This document shows, piece by piece, positions 9,298-18,724 of a DNA stretch of 64,000 nucleotides. Location: assembly GCF_000243415.2 (NCBI RefSeq), contig NZ_KI912270.1:6033837-6097836 (forward strand). Reading direction: 5' to 3'. The stretch's first letter is position 1, and every line of letters starts with the position of its first letter. This stretch comes from Mycolicibacterium tusciae JS617. Lineage in GTDB: Bacteria; Actinomycetota; Actinomycetes; Mycobacteriales; Mycobacteriaceae. Position numbers and translations under genes: made by a program. Under the pieces are notes generated by a model. That model did no database searches. It worked only from the letters and a program-made list of their open reading frames with translations, and was not told the origin of the DNA.

Positions 9298-10331
9298 TGA
9301 GCCACCGGGGAATCGTGACGAAGGTGAGCATCTTCGTGGTGGCCATGTTGTTGGTTGCCGCCGGTTTGATCGTGATCTTCGGCGAGTTCCGGTTCGCCTC
9401 GACCAACCGCTTCCACGCCACGTTCAGCGACGCCTCGCGGCTCGAGGGTGGTAACGACGTGCGGATCGCGGGTGTTCCGGTGGGCACCGTCGAGGACGTG
9501 AAGCTGAATCCCGACAACACCGTCGATGTGGCGTTCACACTCAACAAGAAGTACCAGGTGTATTCGTCGACGCGGGCCGTGATTCGCTATGAAAACCTGG
9601 TCGGTGATCGCTTCATGGAGATCACGTCGGGCCCAGGCGAACTCCGCAAGCTGCCCAAGGGCGCCACCATTCCGAAGACGAACACGCAGCCGGCGCTCGA
9701 CCTGGATGCCTTGCTCGGTGGTCTACGGCCGGTGGTGAAGGGTCTCGACGGCGAGCAGGTCAACCAGATCAGCGGTGCGATCCTCGAGCTGCTGCAAGGC
9801 GAGGGCGGTGCGCTGAATCGATTGCTTTCGGAGACAGGAACATTCAGCCAAACTCTGGGCGATCGCTACCAAGTGATCTCTGAGGTGATCCAGAATCTCA
9901 ACGAAGTGCTTGGGACCATTGACGAGAAGAGCGTCGAGTTCGACGCCAGCGTGGACGAGCTGCAGAAGTTGGTCACCGGTCTGGCGGAGGGCCGGGATCC
10001 GATCGCCGGAGCGATTCCACCGTTGGCGTCCGCGGAGAATGATCTGACCGACATGCTGGCCAACTCGCGACGGCCGCTGCAGGGTGTGCTGGAGAACCTT
10101 CGCCCGCTGGCGACCGAGCTCGATACCCGTAAGGCGGAGGTCAATCAAGTCATCGAACCGCTGGCCGAGAACTACTTGCGGCTCAATTCCCTTGGTTCCT
10201 ACGGTTCGTACTTCAACTACTACATCTGCGCGGTGACGCTCAAATTCAACGGCCCGGCGGGCAGCGACATTCTCCTGCCGATCGGCGGCGTACCGGACCT
10301 ATCGAAGGGCAGGTGCTCGGAAAATGGATAA
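9297..10331 (+). CDS. mce4B: Mce4B, MlaD-domain protein
   Basis: A 344-residue Mce protein with an N-terminal transmembrane helix (about residues 9-29) and an MlaD domain containing ASRLEGGNDVRIAGVPVGTV. A helical region rich in charged residues and the C-terminal cysteine pair (YYICAVTLKF, GRCSENG) follow. It is the second subunit of the Mce4 importer. It overlaps mce4A by one base and mce4C by 8 bases. Confidence 0.94.
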   Translation: MSHRGIVTKVSIFVVAMLLVAAGLIVIFGEFRFASTNRFHATFSDASRLEGGNDVRIAGVPVGTVEDVKLNPDNTVDVAFTLNKKYQVYSSTRAVIRYENLVGDRFMEITSGPGELRKLPKGATIPKTNTQPALDLDALLGGLRPVVKGLDGEQVNQISGAILELLQGEGGALNRLLSETGTFSQTLGDRYQVISEVIQNLNEVLGTIDEKSVEFDASVDELQKLVTGLAEGRDPIAGAIPPLASAENDLTDMLANSRRPLQGVLENLRPLATELDTRKAEVNQVIEPLAENYLRLNSLGSYGSYFNYYICAVTLKFNGPAGSDILLPIGGVPDLSKGRCSENG

Positions 10332-11370
10332 GACACTCCGGGCGGGCATCTTCGGAATCGCAGTCGTGGTGATGGTCATATTCGTCGCATTCGGCTACAG
10401 CAGTCTGCCGTTTTTTCCTCAGGGCAAGTCGTATGAGGCCTTCTTCGCCGACGCCGGTGGCATCTCGCCGGGTAACGACGTCAACGTCTCCGGCATCACG
10501 GTCGGCAAAGTGAGCGACGTCGCGCTCGCCGGCGAGGTCGCGAGGGTGTCTTTCACCGTCAACCGCAAGATCAGGCTGGGCGATCAGACTCTCGTATCGA
10601 TCCGGACCGACACCGTTCTGGGGGAGAGGTCGCTCGGGGTCGCTCCGGCGGGCAGCGGGTCGGTGACCTCAATTCCGGTGTCCCGCACGACAGTTCCGTA
10701 CACATTGAACATGGCCCTATCGGATCTCGGTCAGAACGCCGGTGCGATCGATCAGGACCAGTTGACCCAGGCGCTGGGTGTGCTGACCGATTCATTTCGC
10801 GACGCGACGCCCGAGCTTCGCCGCACGCTCGACGGGGTGGCCACCCTGTCGCGCAGCATCAACGCCAACGACGAAGCGCTGGGCCAGCTGTTGACACGCG
10901 CGAAGTCGGTCACCGGGGTACTCGCCGATCGGGCCGGCCAGGTGAATCAACTCGTCACCGACGGCAATCAACTCTTCGCCGCACTTGATGAGCGGCGGGC
11001 CGCGCTGAGCAATTTGATCGCAGGCATCGACGATGTATCACAGCAGATTTCGGGATTTGTCTCCGATAACCGCCGCGAGTTCGGCCCGGCCCTGAGGAAA
11101 CTGAACCTTGTGTTGGACAACCTGCTCGAACGCCGTGAGCACATCAGCGAGGCGCTCAAGCGGTTGCCGCCGTATGCCACCGCGCTCGGTGAGTCCGTCG
11201 GTTCGGGTTCGGGCTTCATGGTGAACCTGCCCAACGCAATACCGAACAACACGCAGGAGGCCGTGCTCTTGGACCTCTACTTCCAGCCGGGCAAGATTCC
11301 GGACAGCCTCTCCGACATGCTGCGCGGTTTCATCCAGGAGCGCCTGATCATTAAGCCGAAGTCGCCATGA
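10324..11370 (+). CDS. mce4C: Mce4C, MlaD-domain protein
   Basis: A 348-residue Mce protein. It has a signal-anchor (GIFGIAVVVMVIFVAFGY), an MlaD domain with ADAGGISPGNDVNVSGITVG, and an alpha-helical tail. It starts inside the end of mce4B, so translation is coupled. Unlike Mce4D and Mce4F it has no long proline-rich tail, which is usual for this subunit. Confidence 0.94.
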   Translation: MDKTLRAGIFGIAVVVMVIFVAFGYSSLPFFPQGKSYEAFFADAGGISPGNDVNVSGITVGKVSDVALAGEVARVSFTVNRKIRLGDQTLVSIRTDTVLGERSLGVAPAGSGSVTSIPVSRTTVPYTLNMALSDLGQNAGAIDQDQLTQALGVLTDSFRDATPELRRTLDGVATLSRSINANDEALGQLLTRAKSVTGVLADRAGQVNQLVTDGNQLFAALDERRAALSNLIAGIDDVSQQISGFVSDNRREFGPALRKLNLVLDNLLERREHISEALKRLPPYATALGESVGSGSGFMVNLPNAIPNNTQEAVLLDLYFQPGKIPDSLSDMLRGFIQERLIIKPKSP

Positions 11371-12785
11371 GTCGGTGGGTGCGTTTTGGAATCGTCGGCG
11401 CGCTGGTAGTGGCGCTGCTCGGTGGCCTGTATGTGATTTGGCCACGAGTCACCACGTACCGGGTCGATGGATACTTCGCTTCGGCGGCGGGCATCTACCC
11501 CGGAGACGAGGTCCGCGTCGTCGGCGTTCCGATCGGCTCGGTCGAATCGATCACCCCCCAGGCCGATGCCGTCAAGATCACGATGAGGGTGAAGGACGGC
11601 GTCAAGCTGCCCGCCGACGTTCGCGCAGTGATCATGGCGCCGAATCTCGTTGCGGCCCGGTTCGTTCAATTCACGCCTGTCTACAAAGAGGGCCCGGAGT
11701 TGGGGGACGGCGCCAGCATCAAGTTGGACCGCACCGCCGTGCCTGTGGAGTGGGACGATGTCAAGACCGAGCTGACGAGACTCAGTCAGCAGCTCGGACC
11801 GGCGGCGGGCCAGGTTCAGGGGCCGTTGGGCGAGTTCGTCAATCAGGCCGCCGACACCTTCGACGGCAACGGCGAATCGTTCCGGGAAGCCTTGCGCGAG
11901 CTGTCGCAGACCGCAGGGCGGCTGGGTGACTCGAGCACCGACCTGTTCGGCACGGTGAAGAACCTCCATATCCTGGTCGACGCGCTTTCCGAGAGTAACG
12001 AGCAAATCGTCCAATTCAGTGGGCATTTGTCCTCGGTCTCACAGGTCCTCGCCGACAGTACGGTGGGACTGGACGACACCCTGGGCAGCCTCAACCAGGC
12101 GCTGTCGGACGTCCGCGGCTTCCTCGATGAGCACAACGAGACGCTGATCGGCAATATCGACCGGCTGACCGACTTCACCACCATCCTGACAAACCAGACC
12201 GACGACGTCGAGCAGATCCTGCACGTCTTGCCGAACGCGATGGTGAACTTCTACAACATCTACAACCCGGCACAGGGCACCGCCAACGGTCTGCTCGGCC
12301 TGCCGGAGTTCCAAAACCCGGTGCAGTTCATCTGCGGCAACTTCGACGGCGCGGGGATACCCGAGTACGACAAGCGATCCGAGATCTGTCGCCAACGCAT
12401 GGCGCCGGTGCTGAAGCGCCTGGCGATGAACTTCCCGCCCTTCATGCAGCACGGGATCAACACGATCACCGCATACAAGGGCCAGGTCATCTACGACACC
12501 CCGGCGACTGAGGCCAAGGCCAAGACCTACATCCCGTATCTGGAGTGGATACCGGCCGACGGGCGGTTCCCGCCACGACAGGGCGACCCGGGCGACCCCA
12601 GCGCGTTGTTGCTGCCCCAACCCGCCGCGCCCGGTCCACCGCCGCCGGCGCAGCCGTACACACTTGGGCCGGTAATACTGCCGCCAGGTCCACCGCCTGG
12701 TCCGGGCCCGGGTGCGCCGCCGGCGCCAGCTGTGCCCGGCCCGCTTCCGGCCGAGGCCGGCGTCCCGCATGGAGGCGGACAATGA
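11367..12785 (+). CDS. mce4D: Mce4D, MlaD-domain protein with proline-rich tail
   Basis: A 472-residue Mce protein. The N-terminal membrane anchor (about residues 7-26) is followed by MlaD (GYFASAAGIYPGDEVRVVG) and helical regions. The last 60 or so residues are dominated by proline, alanine and glycine (for example PAAPGPPPPAQPYTLGP). Such tails are common in MceD and MceF proteins and may span or contact the cell wall. ATGA overlaps mce4C, and mce4E starts within its last codons. Confidence 0.94.
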   Translation: MSRWVRFGIVGALVVALLGGLYVIWPRVTTYRVDGYFASAAGIYPGDEVRVVGVPIGSVESITPQADAVKITMRVKDGVKLPADVRAVIMAPNLVAARFVQFTPVYKEGPELGDGASIKLDRTAVPVEWDDVKTELTRLSQQLGPAAGQVQGPLGEFVNQAADTFDGNGESFREALRELSQTAGRLGDSSTDLFGTVKNLHILVDALSESNEQIVQFSGHLSSVSQVLADSTVGLDDTLGSLNQALSDVRGFLDEHNETLIGNIDRLTDFTTILTNQTDDVEQILHVLPNAMVNFYNIYNPAQGTANGLLGLPEFQNPVQFICGNFDGAGIPEYDKRSEICRQRMAPVLKRLAMNFPPFMQHGINTITAYKGQVIYDTPATEAKAKTYIPYLEWIPADGRFPPRQGDPGDPSALLLPQPAAPGPPPPAQPYTLGPVILPPGPPPGPGPGAPPAPAVPGPLPAEAGVPHGGGQ

Positions 12786-13978
12786 CACGCGAGCTATTGG
12801 GGGTCAAAGTCGGGCGCGCGGCCACCCGCACCCTGGCCATCGGCACCGGCGCGGTACTGCTGGCCGGCTGCCAGTTCGGCGGCTTGAACTCGCTGGACAT
12901 GCCGGGCACCAAGGGTCACGGAAAAGGCTCCTTCACGATCACCGTGGAAGTGCCCGACGTGGCCACGCTGCCACAGAACTCGCCCGTGATGGTCGACGAC
13001 GTCACGGTCGGCAGCGTCTCGGGTATCGAGGCCGTTCAGCGAGCAGACGGCAGCTTCTACGCGGCGGTGAAACTCTCACTGGACGAAAATGTCAAGTTGC
13101 CGGAGAACTCGACAGTGAGGGTCGGACAGACATCGCTGTTGGGGTCGCAGCACATCGCGCTGGCACCTCCGGTTGACCAGCCACCGGTTGGCGAAATGCA
13201 AGAGGGGCTTCGCATTCCGCTGAGCGACGGCAGCCGCGCTCCGACGACGGAAGAAGTGCTCTCCGCGCTGGGCACTGTCGTCAACAAGGGCAACCTCGGC
13301 GCGCTGCAGGACATCACACAGGAGCTCTACAACGGCGTGGCCGGCCGTGAGGGGCAGTTCAAAGGTCTGATCCCGCGGCTCGCCGAACTGGCCTCGTCGT
13401 TGAATCGGCAGACAGACGACATCATCGCAACGGCCGAAGGCCTGAACCGATTCGCAAGTGTGCTCGCTCACAGCAAGGACAGTCTGGGTCGGGCGCTGGA
13501 CACCCTGCCCGGAGCGCTCAAGGTACTCAACGAGAACCGTGGCGATATCGTCGACGCCTTCGCCGCACTACAGCGCCTCGGCACGGTGGCGTCGCGCATC
13601 CTGGCTGAAACCAAAGATGACTTCGCCCAGGACGTCATCGACGTGTACTCGGTGATCAAGCCGATCAACGACACCCGCTCCGATCTCGTTTCCAGCCTGG
13701 ACAGCCTGGCAACGTTCCCGTTCCCCGGTAAGAACTTGCCCAAGGTGGCCAGGGGCGACTACTTCAACGTCTTCTCCACATTCGATCTGACAATCCGCAG
13801 GCTCGGCGAGACCATTTTCACGACGTCGTTCTTCGACTCGAACATGAAGCGCCTCGCCGAAGTCGTCAACCCGCCGGAATTCCTCACCGGTGAGATGGCA
13901 AACCTGTCAGGGCAGGCCGCTGACCCGTTCAAGATCCCGGCTGGCACCGCGTCGGGCCAGGAGGTGCCAGCGGAATAA
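12782..13978 (+). CDS. mce4E: Mce4E lipoprotein (LprN-type)
   Basis: A 398-residue Mce protein and the lipoprotein subunit. The N-terminal signal ends in the lipobox VLLAGC at about residues 26-31. The MlaD domain (TVEVPDVATLPQNSPVMVDD) follows. The ATG at 12782 overlaps the mce4D stop by four bases and gives the correct signal peptide; a longer open frame back to 12545 lies inside mce4D and is rejected. The corresponding M. tuberculosis gene is mce4E/lprN (Rv3495c). Confidence 0.94.
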   Translation: MTRELLGVKVGRAATRTLAIGTGAVLLAGCQFGGLNSLDMPGTKGHGKGSFTITVEVPDVATLPQNSPVMVDDVTVGSVSGIEAVQRADGSFYAAVKLSLDENVKLPENSTVRVGQTSLLGSQHIALAPPVDQPPVGEMQEGLRIPLSDGSRAPTTEEVLSALGTVVNKGNLGALQDITQELYNGVAGREGQFKGLIPRLAELASSLNRQTDDIIATAEGLNRFASVLAHSKDSLGRALDTLPGALKVLNENRGDIVDAFAALQRLGTVASRILAETKDDFAQDVIDVYSVIKPINDTRSDLVSSLDSLATFPFPGKNLPKVARGDYFNVFSTFDLTIRRLGETIFTTSFFDSNMKRLAEVVNPPEFLTGEMANLSGQAADPFKIPAGTASGQEVPAE

Positions 13979-15792
13979 TGTTCAGTCGAACTACGCGGAT
14001 TCAATTGTGGATCTTCGCCATCGTGACCGTGCTCGCGGTCGGCGCCATCGCTCTGCTTTACGTACGTGTGCCCGCCCGGCTCGGCATCGGCACGTATGAG
14101 GTCACCGCGAACTTCGTGGCAGGCGGCGGCCTGTACGAGAACGCCAATGTCACCTTTCGCGGCGTGCAAGCCGGACGGGTCGAGGCCGTAAAGCTGACCA
14201 ACAACGGCGTCGCCGCGCGCATGCGAATCAACAGCGATATCAAGATTCCGGAGAACTCCACCGCCACCGTCAAAAGCGTGTCCGCGGTCGGCGAACAATA
14301 CGTGGATTTCGTTCCACCCGCTGACCCCTCGCCGGGGCTGCTGCGTAACGGCGCAAACATTCCCAAGGAGCGCACGGCGATCCCGCAGGACGTCGCCGAA
14401 CTGCTGCGTGAGGCCGACAACTTGGTCAGCAGCCTCGACAACACCCGTCTGCAGGATCTGCTCCGTGAGACGTTCGCGGCGTTCAACGGCGCCGGACCCG
14501 AACTGGCGCGGTTGATTTCATCGGCACGCGCGCTGATCGACGAGGCCGACGCAAGCTGGCCGCAGACCTCGACGCTGATAGACCAGGCTGGGCCGTTCCT
14601 GGATGCACAGATCCAAAGCGGCGACGACATCCGGTCGTCGTTCGACGGCCTCGCGCGCTTGACGACCGAGGTGGCCAACGCCGATCCGCAGGTTCGCGAG
14701 GTGCTCACCGTCGCGCCAGGAGCTGCCGCCGAGGCCAGCGAGACGTTCTCGGGCATCCGTCCGTCGTTTCCGGTGCTCGCGGCCAACCTGGCCAACTTCG
14801 GCCGCGTCGGCGTCATCTATCACAAGTCGATCGAACAGGCGCTTGTCATCTTTCCCGCCCTCCAGGCATCTCTGCTGACGATCGGCGGCCAGCTCCCCGT
14901 GAGCGAAGGCGGCAAGCAGGACTTCAAGATCTCGATCAACGACCCGCCACCTTGCACCACTGGATTCCTCCCGGGGGCCGACATTCGCACCCCGGGCGAC
15001 ACGACCCTTCGCGACCTGCCAACGGACCTGTATTGCAAGGTTTCGCAGAATGATCCGAGCGTGGTGCGTGGGGCGAGGAACTACCCGTGCCAGGAAGTTC
15101 CCGGCAAGCGCGCACCGACAATTCAGCTGTGCCGCGACCCGGCCGGCTACGTTCCGCTCGGCAACAACCCATGGCGTGGTCCGCCGGTGCCCATAGGTAC
15201 ACCGTCGGACATCATGGAGGACGACACACCAGAGGACGGGCGAAACATCCTGCCGCCCAACAAGTTCCCGTACATCCCACCGGAGGCCGATCCGGACCCG
15301 GGATATCCCGTCGCGCCGGGTTTGTTGCCACCCGACGTACCGAGGGGCCCGGGACCGGCGCCGCATCAGCCGTGGCCGTACATCCCGCCGCCGAACTCGG
15401 GACCGCCACCGCCGCCGTACACGGCGTGGATCCCGCCGGCGCCGTACCCGAACGCATGGCCTCCGCCGGCGATCCCGCCGGGCTGGGCGACCAATCCGAC
15501 CAATCCGCCGGACATCTTCGCCGGACCCTACGGTCCTCCGCCGCCTCCGGCGCCGGCGCCGCCTGCCGGACTGCCACCTGCGGCAGCGCCACTTGCTGGA
15601 CTTCCGTCTGCGGCACCGGCACCTGCGGGAGCGCCACCTGCGGCCAGTGCAACCAGCTACGGCACGTACGATCAGCGCACAGGCGTCTTCATCGACCCGG
15701 CCGGCGGTACGGGGGTGTACGCGCCCGGCGTCGCTGATATGCGGCCACAAGAGAACTGGCTTGATCTGATGCTGTATCCGAAGCAGGTGTAA
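13978..15792 (+). CDS. mce4F: Mce4F, MlaD-domain protein with long Pro-rich C-terminus
   Basis: A 604-residue last Mce subunit. It has a transmembrane anchor (FAIVTVLAVGAIALLYV), an MlaD domain with FVAGGGLYENANVTFRGVQAG, a helical region to about residue 330, and then more than 200 residues very rich in Pro, Gly and Ala. M. tuberculosis Mce4F is shorter (about 560 residues as I recall), so the tail is expanded here. The start overlaps the mce4E stop by one base (TAATG), and the stop overlaps the next gene in the same way. Confidence 0.93.
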   Translation: MFSRTTRIQLWIFAIVTVLAVGAIALLYVRVPARLGIGTYEVTANFVAGGGLYENANVTFRGVQAGRVEAVKLTNNGVAARMRINSDIKIPENSTATVKSVSAVGEQYVDFVPPADPSPGLLRNGANIPKERTAIPQDVAELLREADNLVSSLDNTRLQDLLRETFAAFNGAGPELARLISSARALIDEADASWPQTSTLIDQAGPFLDAQIQSGDDIRSSFDGLARLTTEVANADPQVREVLTVAPGAAAEASETFSGIRPSFPVLAANLANFGRVGVIYHKSIEQALVIFPALQASLLTIGGQLPVSEGGKQDFKISINDPPPCTTGFLPGADIRTPGDTTLRDLPTDLYCKVSQNDPSVVRGARNYPCQEVPGKRAPTIQLCRDPAGYVPLGNNPWRGPPVPIGTPSDIMEDDTPEDGRNILPPNKFPYIPPEADPDPGYPVAPGLLPPDVPRGPGPAPHQPWPYIPPPNSGPPPPPYTAWIPPAPYPNAWPPPAIPPGWATNPTNPPDIFAGPYGPPPPPAPAPPAGLPPAAAPLAGLPSAAPAPAGAPPAASATSYGTYDQRTGVFIDPAGGTGVYAPGVADMRPQENWLDLMLYPKQV

Positions 15793-16484
15793 TGACGTCC
15801 ACCCCGACACCTCCGGGGAAGCCCGTGCGTCGGCGCGCTTCCCGACCGGCTGGCCCTACCAACGACAAGGCACCCGAGGCCACCGCTGTGCGCGTTTCGA
15901 CACCGGATCCCGCCGGAGCCTCGCCTGCCCGCAAGGTATCCCCCGTTGCGTCCCCGCAACGCCGGTTGGCGCCCAGTCGGCTCGTCACGGTCGTGGCGCT
16001 GGCGTGCGGGCTGGTCGCGACGAGCGTGGTCGGTGCCGCGGTCGCGGTGCTGATCGTCCAGCAGAACCACGCAGAGGCGACCCAAGCGCGCAACCAGCGC
16101 TTCGTCGACACCGCGACTCAGACTGTGGTGAACATGTTCAGCTTCAAGCAGGACACCATCGACGAGACTGTCAATCAGTTCTACGACAGCACCAGTGGGC
16201 CGTTGCGCGACATGTTCAGCCAGAGCAACAACGTCGAGAACCTCAAGGCGATCTTCCGGGAGACCGGCGGCAGCTCGGAGACTGTGATCAACGGCGCCGC
16301 GCTGGAGAGCTTCGACGAGATCAGTGACAACGCAGCCGTGTTGGTGTCGGCGCGGGTCACGGCCAGTGACATGAACGGCAACAACCGGCCCTCGCAGCCC
16401 TACCGGTTGCGCATCATCGTGCACGAAGATGAGGACGGCCGGATGACCGCCTACGACCTCAACTACCCCAACGGCGGAAACTGA
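15792..16484 (+). CDS. Mce-associated membrane protein (Rv3493c-like)
   Basis: A 230-residue protein. The basic, Pro/Ala-rich cytoplasmic N-terminus of about 60 residues leads into one transmembrane helix (VVALACGLVATSVVGAAVAVLIV) and an extracytoplasmic domain of the Mce-associated (Mas/VirB8-like fold) type. These proteins accompany mce operons and are thought to stabilise the transporter. The start and stop overlap those of its neighbours by one base, so it belongs to the mce4 operon. Confidence 0.88.
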   Translation: MTSTPTPPGKPVRRRASRPAGPTNDKAPEATAVRVSTPDPAGASPARKVSPVASPQRRLAPSRLVTVVALACGLVATSVVGAAVAVLIVQQNHAEATQARNQRFVDTATQTVVNMFSFKQDTIDETVNQFYDSTSGPLRDMFSQSNNVENLKAIFRETGGSSETVINGAALESFDEISDNAAVLVSARVTASDMNGNNRPSQPYRLRIIVHEDEDGRMTAYDLNYPNGGN

Positions 16485-16972
16485 TGCGCTGGTTTGTGCG
16501 CGTCATCGTCGGCCTGGTTGCTGTTGCGTTCGTGAGCCTGGCCGCCGTCGGCGGTGGGCTGTACTGGCAGCGGGTGCAGATCCGTGGCGAGCAAGCGGCC
16601 CGCGCCGAGCTCGGACCGCTTGCACAACAACAAATTCCGGCTGTGTTCACCTACGACTACAAGACCGTCGAACGCAACCTCACTGACGCCTACAGCATGC
16701 TCACACCGACCTACCGCCGGGAGTTTCAAGACCGAGCGAACGCCGACATCATCCCGCAGGCTCGAGCGCGGGAACTGGTAAGCCAAGCCAACGTGGTCGG
16801 CGTCGGAGTACTTGATGCGCAACGTGACTCGGCAGCGGTGATGGTCTACATCAACCGGACGGTGTCGGAGAAAGACAACCGCGAACAGCCGATCTATGAC
16901 GGAGCGCGCCTACGCGTCGATTACCAGAAGATCGACGGCAAGTGGCTGATCAACTACATCAAACCGATTTAG
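16484..16972 (+). CDS. Mce-associated membrane protein (Rv3492c-like)
   Basis: A 162-residue protein. An N-terminal membrane helix ([24 protein letters not shown]) is followed by an extracytoplasmic domain ending [20 protein letters not shown], typical of small Mce-associated proteins with an NTF2/VirB8-like fold. It is the last gene of the mce4 operon. Its stop overlaps the end of the convergent otsA gene by 14 bp, so no separate terminator fits between them. Confidence 0.88.
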   Translation: MRWFVRVIVGLVAVAFVSLAAVGGGLYWQRVQIRGEQAARAELGPLAQQQIPAVFTYDYKTVERNLTDAYSMLTPTYRREFQDRANADIIPQARARELVSQANVVGVGVLDAQRDSAAVMVYINRTVSEKDNREQPIYDGARLRVDYQKIDGKWLINYIKPI

Positions 16973-18425
16973 CCGCGTCTTCCCGGGTCGCGGCCAGCGA
17001 TTCCAGGAACGACCGCGCCCACAGGTCGACGTCGTGCACCAACACCTGGCGGCGCAACGCACGCATTCGCCGCCTGCCTTCCTCCGGCGTCTGATTCAAG
17101 GCCGCCTCGATGGCACCCTTGACACCTTCTAGGTGATGCGGATTCGCCAGATAGGCCTGGCGGAGTTCGGCTGCGGCACCGGTGAATTCGCTGAGGACCA
17201 GTGCGCCGCCGAGATCGCTGCGACAGGCGACGTACTCCTTGGCGACCAGATTCATACCGTCGCGCAGCGGTGTCACCAGCATGACGTCGGCCGCGACGAA
17301 GAAGGCGATCAACTCGTCGCGAGGTATCGGACGGTGCAGGTAATGCACGATCGGATGACCGATATCGCCATGTTCACCGTTGATATGGCCGACCTGGCGC
17401 TCGATACTTTCGCGCATCGCGATGTAGCTCTCGACGCGTTCCCGGCTCGGCGTCGCGAGCTGAACCAGCACGGTGTCCTCACGGTGGGCCCGGTGCTCGT
17501 CGAGTAGCTCCGAGAATGCCTTGAGCCGGACGTCGATACCCTTCGTGTAGTCCAGCCGATCGACGCCGAGCAGGATCTTGCGCGGATTGCCGAGCTCGTT
17601 GCGAATCTCGGTGGCCCGCTGCCGGATCGCGCGCGACCGCGACTGCTGGTCGAGCGCCGTCGAATCGATGGAGATCGGGAAAGCGCCCACTTTCACGGTG
17701 CGGGAGCCGACCTCGATCTCACCGAAGCGGGACCGCACGCCGATGGTCGCGCGTGAGGTGTTGGCGCCTACGAGCCTGCGGGCCAGGATCAGGAAGTTCT
17801 GTGCGCCGCCGGGCAGGTGAAAGCCGACCAAATCGGCGCCGAGCAGACCCTCGATGATCTCGGTGCGCCAAGGCATCTGCATGAACAGTTCGATCGGCGG
17901 GAACGGGATGTGCAGAAAGAAGCCGATCGTGAGGTCGGGCCGCAACTCTCGCAGCATCTTCGGGACGAGCTGCAGCTGGTAATCCTGAACCCAGACCGTG
18001 GCGCCGTCGGCTGCGGTCTTCGCCGTCGCCTCGGCGAACCGGCGGTTGACATCGACGTAGGAGTCCCACCACTCACGGTGGTAGATCGGCTTGACGATCA
18101 CATCGTGATACAGCGGCCACAGCGCCGCATTCGAAAAGCCCTCGTAATACTCGGCGACGTCTTCGGACGACAGGCTGACCGGGCACAGCAGCATGTCGTC
18201 CTGCTCGATCTGCTCGTCGCCTGCGTCGGGTATGCCGGGCCAGCCGATCCAGGCACCCCGGCGGCGGCGGAGAAGCGGCTCCAAGGCGGTCACCAGACCG
18301 CCCGGGCTGCGTTTCCACGTCGTGGTGCCGTCGGGCAGCCGTTCCATGTCAATCGGCAGCCGGTTGGCGACCACGACGAAGTCGGAGTCCCCGGAGCTGA
18401 CCTTGCGGCCGCTCCCCCGGCTCAC
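16959..18425 (-). CDS. otsA: Alpha,alpha-trehalose-phosphate synthase OtsA
   Basis: A 488-residue GT20 glycosyltransferase that makes trehalose-6-phosphate from a nucleotide-glucose and glucose-6-phosphate in the cytosol. Conserved segments are [57 protein letters not shown] and [14 protein letters not shown]. It follows the mce4 locus as in M. tuberculosis (Rv3490). The GTG start at 18425 immediately follows the TAA of the small upstream ORF (zero spacing), implying translational coupling. Confidence 0.95.
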   Translation of the reverse strand: MSRGSGRKVSSGDSDFVVVANRLPIDMERLPDGTTTWKRSPGGLVTALEPLLRRRRGAWIGWPGIPDAGDEQIEQDDMLLCPVSLSSEDVAEYYEGFSNAALWPLYHDVIVKPIYHREWWDSYVDVNRRFAEATAKTAADGATVWVQDYQLQLVPKMLRELRPDLTIGFFLHIPFPPIELFMQMPWRTEIIEGLLGADLVGFHLPGGAQNFLILARRLVGANTSRATIGVRSRFGEIEVGSRTVKVGAFPISIDSTALDQQSRSRAIRQRATEIRNELGNPRKILLGVDRLDYTKGIDVRLKAFSELLDEHRAHREDTVLVQLATPSRERVESYIAMRESIERQVGHINGEHGDIGHPIVHYLHRPIPRDELIAFFVAADVMLVTPLRDGMNLVAKEYVACRSDLGGALVLSEFTGAAAELRQAYLANPHHLEGVKGAIEAALNQTPEEGRRRMRALRRQVLVHDVDLWARSFLESLAATREDAAKSV

Positions 18426-18590
18426 TTACGCCTCGAGCTTCGAGGGCCCAATGCCGAGCATCGACAGGAAGACGCGGCATTCGTCGGCGTCGACTGCGTA
18501 CGCGGCTACGACGCGCCGGGCCTGGCGCGCAGTGCTGTCGGCAAGCGGTTCAACGTCGCCGAGTTCGGCGGGATCAGATTTCGCAGGCAT
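18426..18590 (-). CDS. Conserved small protein coupled to otsA (Rv3489-like)
   Basis: An ATG ORF of 54 residues. It starts MPAKSDPAELGDVEPL and ends SMLGIGPSKLEA, and contains the basic patch ARQARRVVAAYAVDADE. It directly abuts otsA: its TAA is followed at once by the otsA GTG. M. tuberculosis has a small unknown gene of about this size (Rv3489) in the same place, from memory. No Shine-Dalgarno sequence is obvious before the ATG, so it may be leaderless. The function is unknown. Confidence 0.65.
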   Translation of the reverse strand: MPAKSDPAELGDVEPLADSTARQARRVVAAYAVDADECRVFLSMLGIGPSKLEA

Positions 18591-18724
18591 GGGACAACTC
18601 TAGGCGACGGCACTGTCGCCCCTGTTCGGAGGCTTCCGACAGCGGTGTCAGCACCGCTGAGCGATCGCTTGGCGCGGCACCGTAATGTGCAACCTGTCTT
18701 ACTACGCGAACGAGGTGGTCGGCT

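Noticed and set aside
14518..15810. 430-residue minus-strand ORF opposite mce4F
   Set aside because: It is an Arg-rich shadow created by the Pro/Gly-rich mce4F coding frame.
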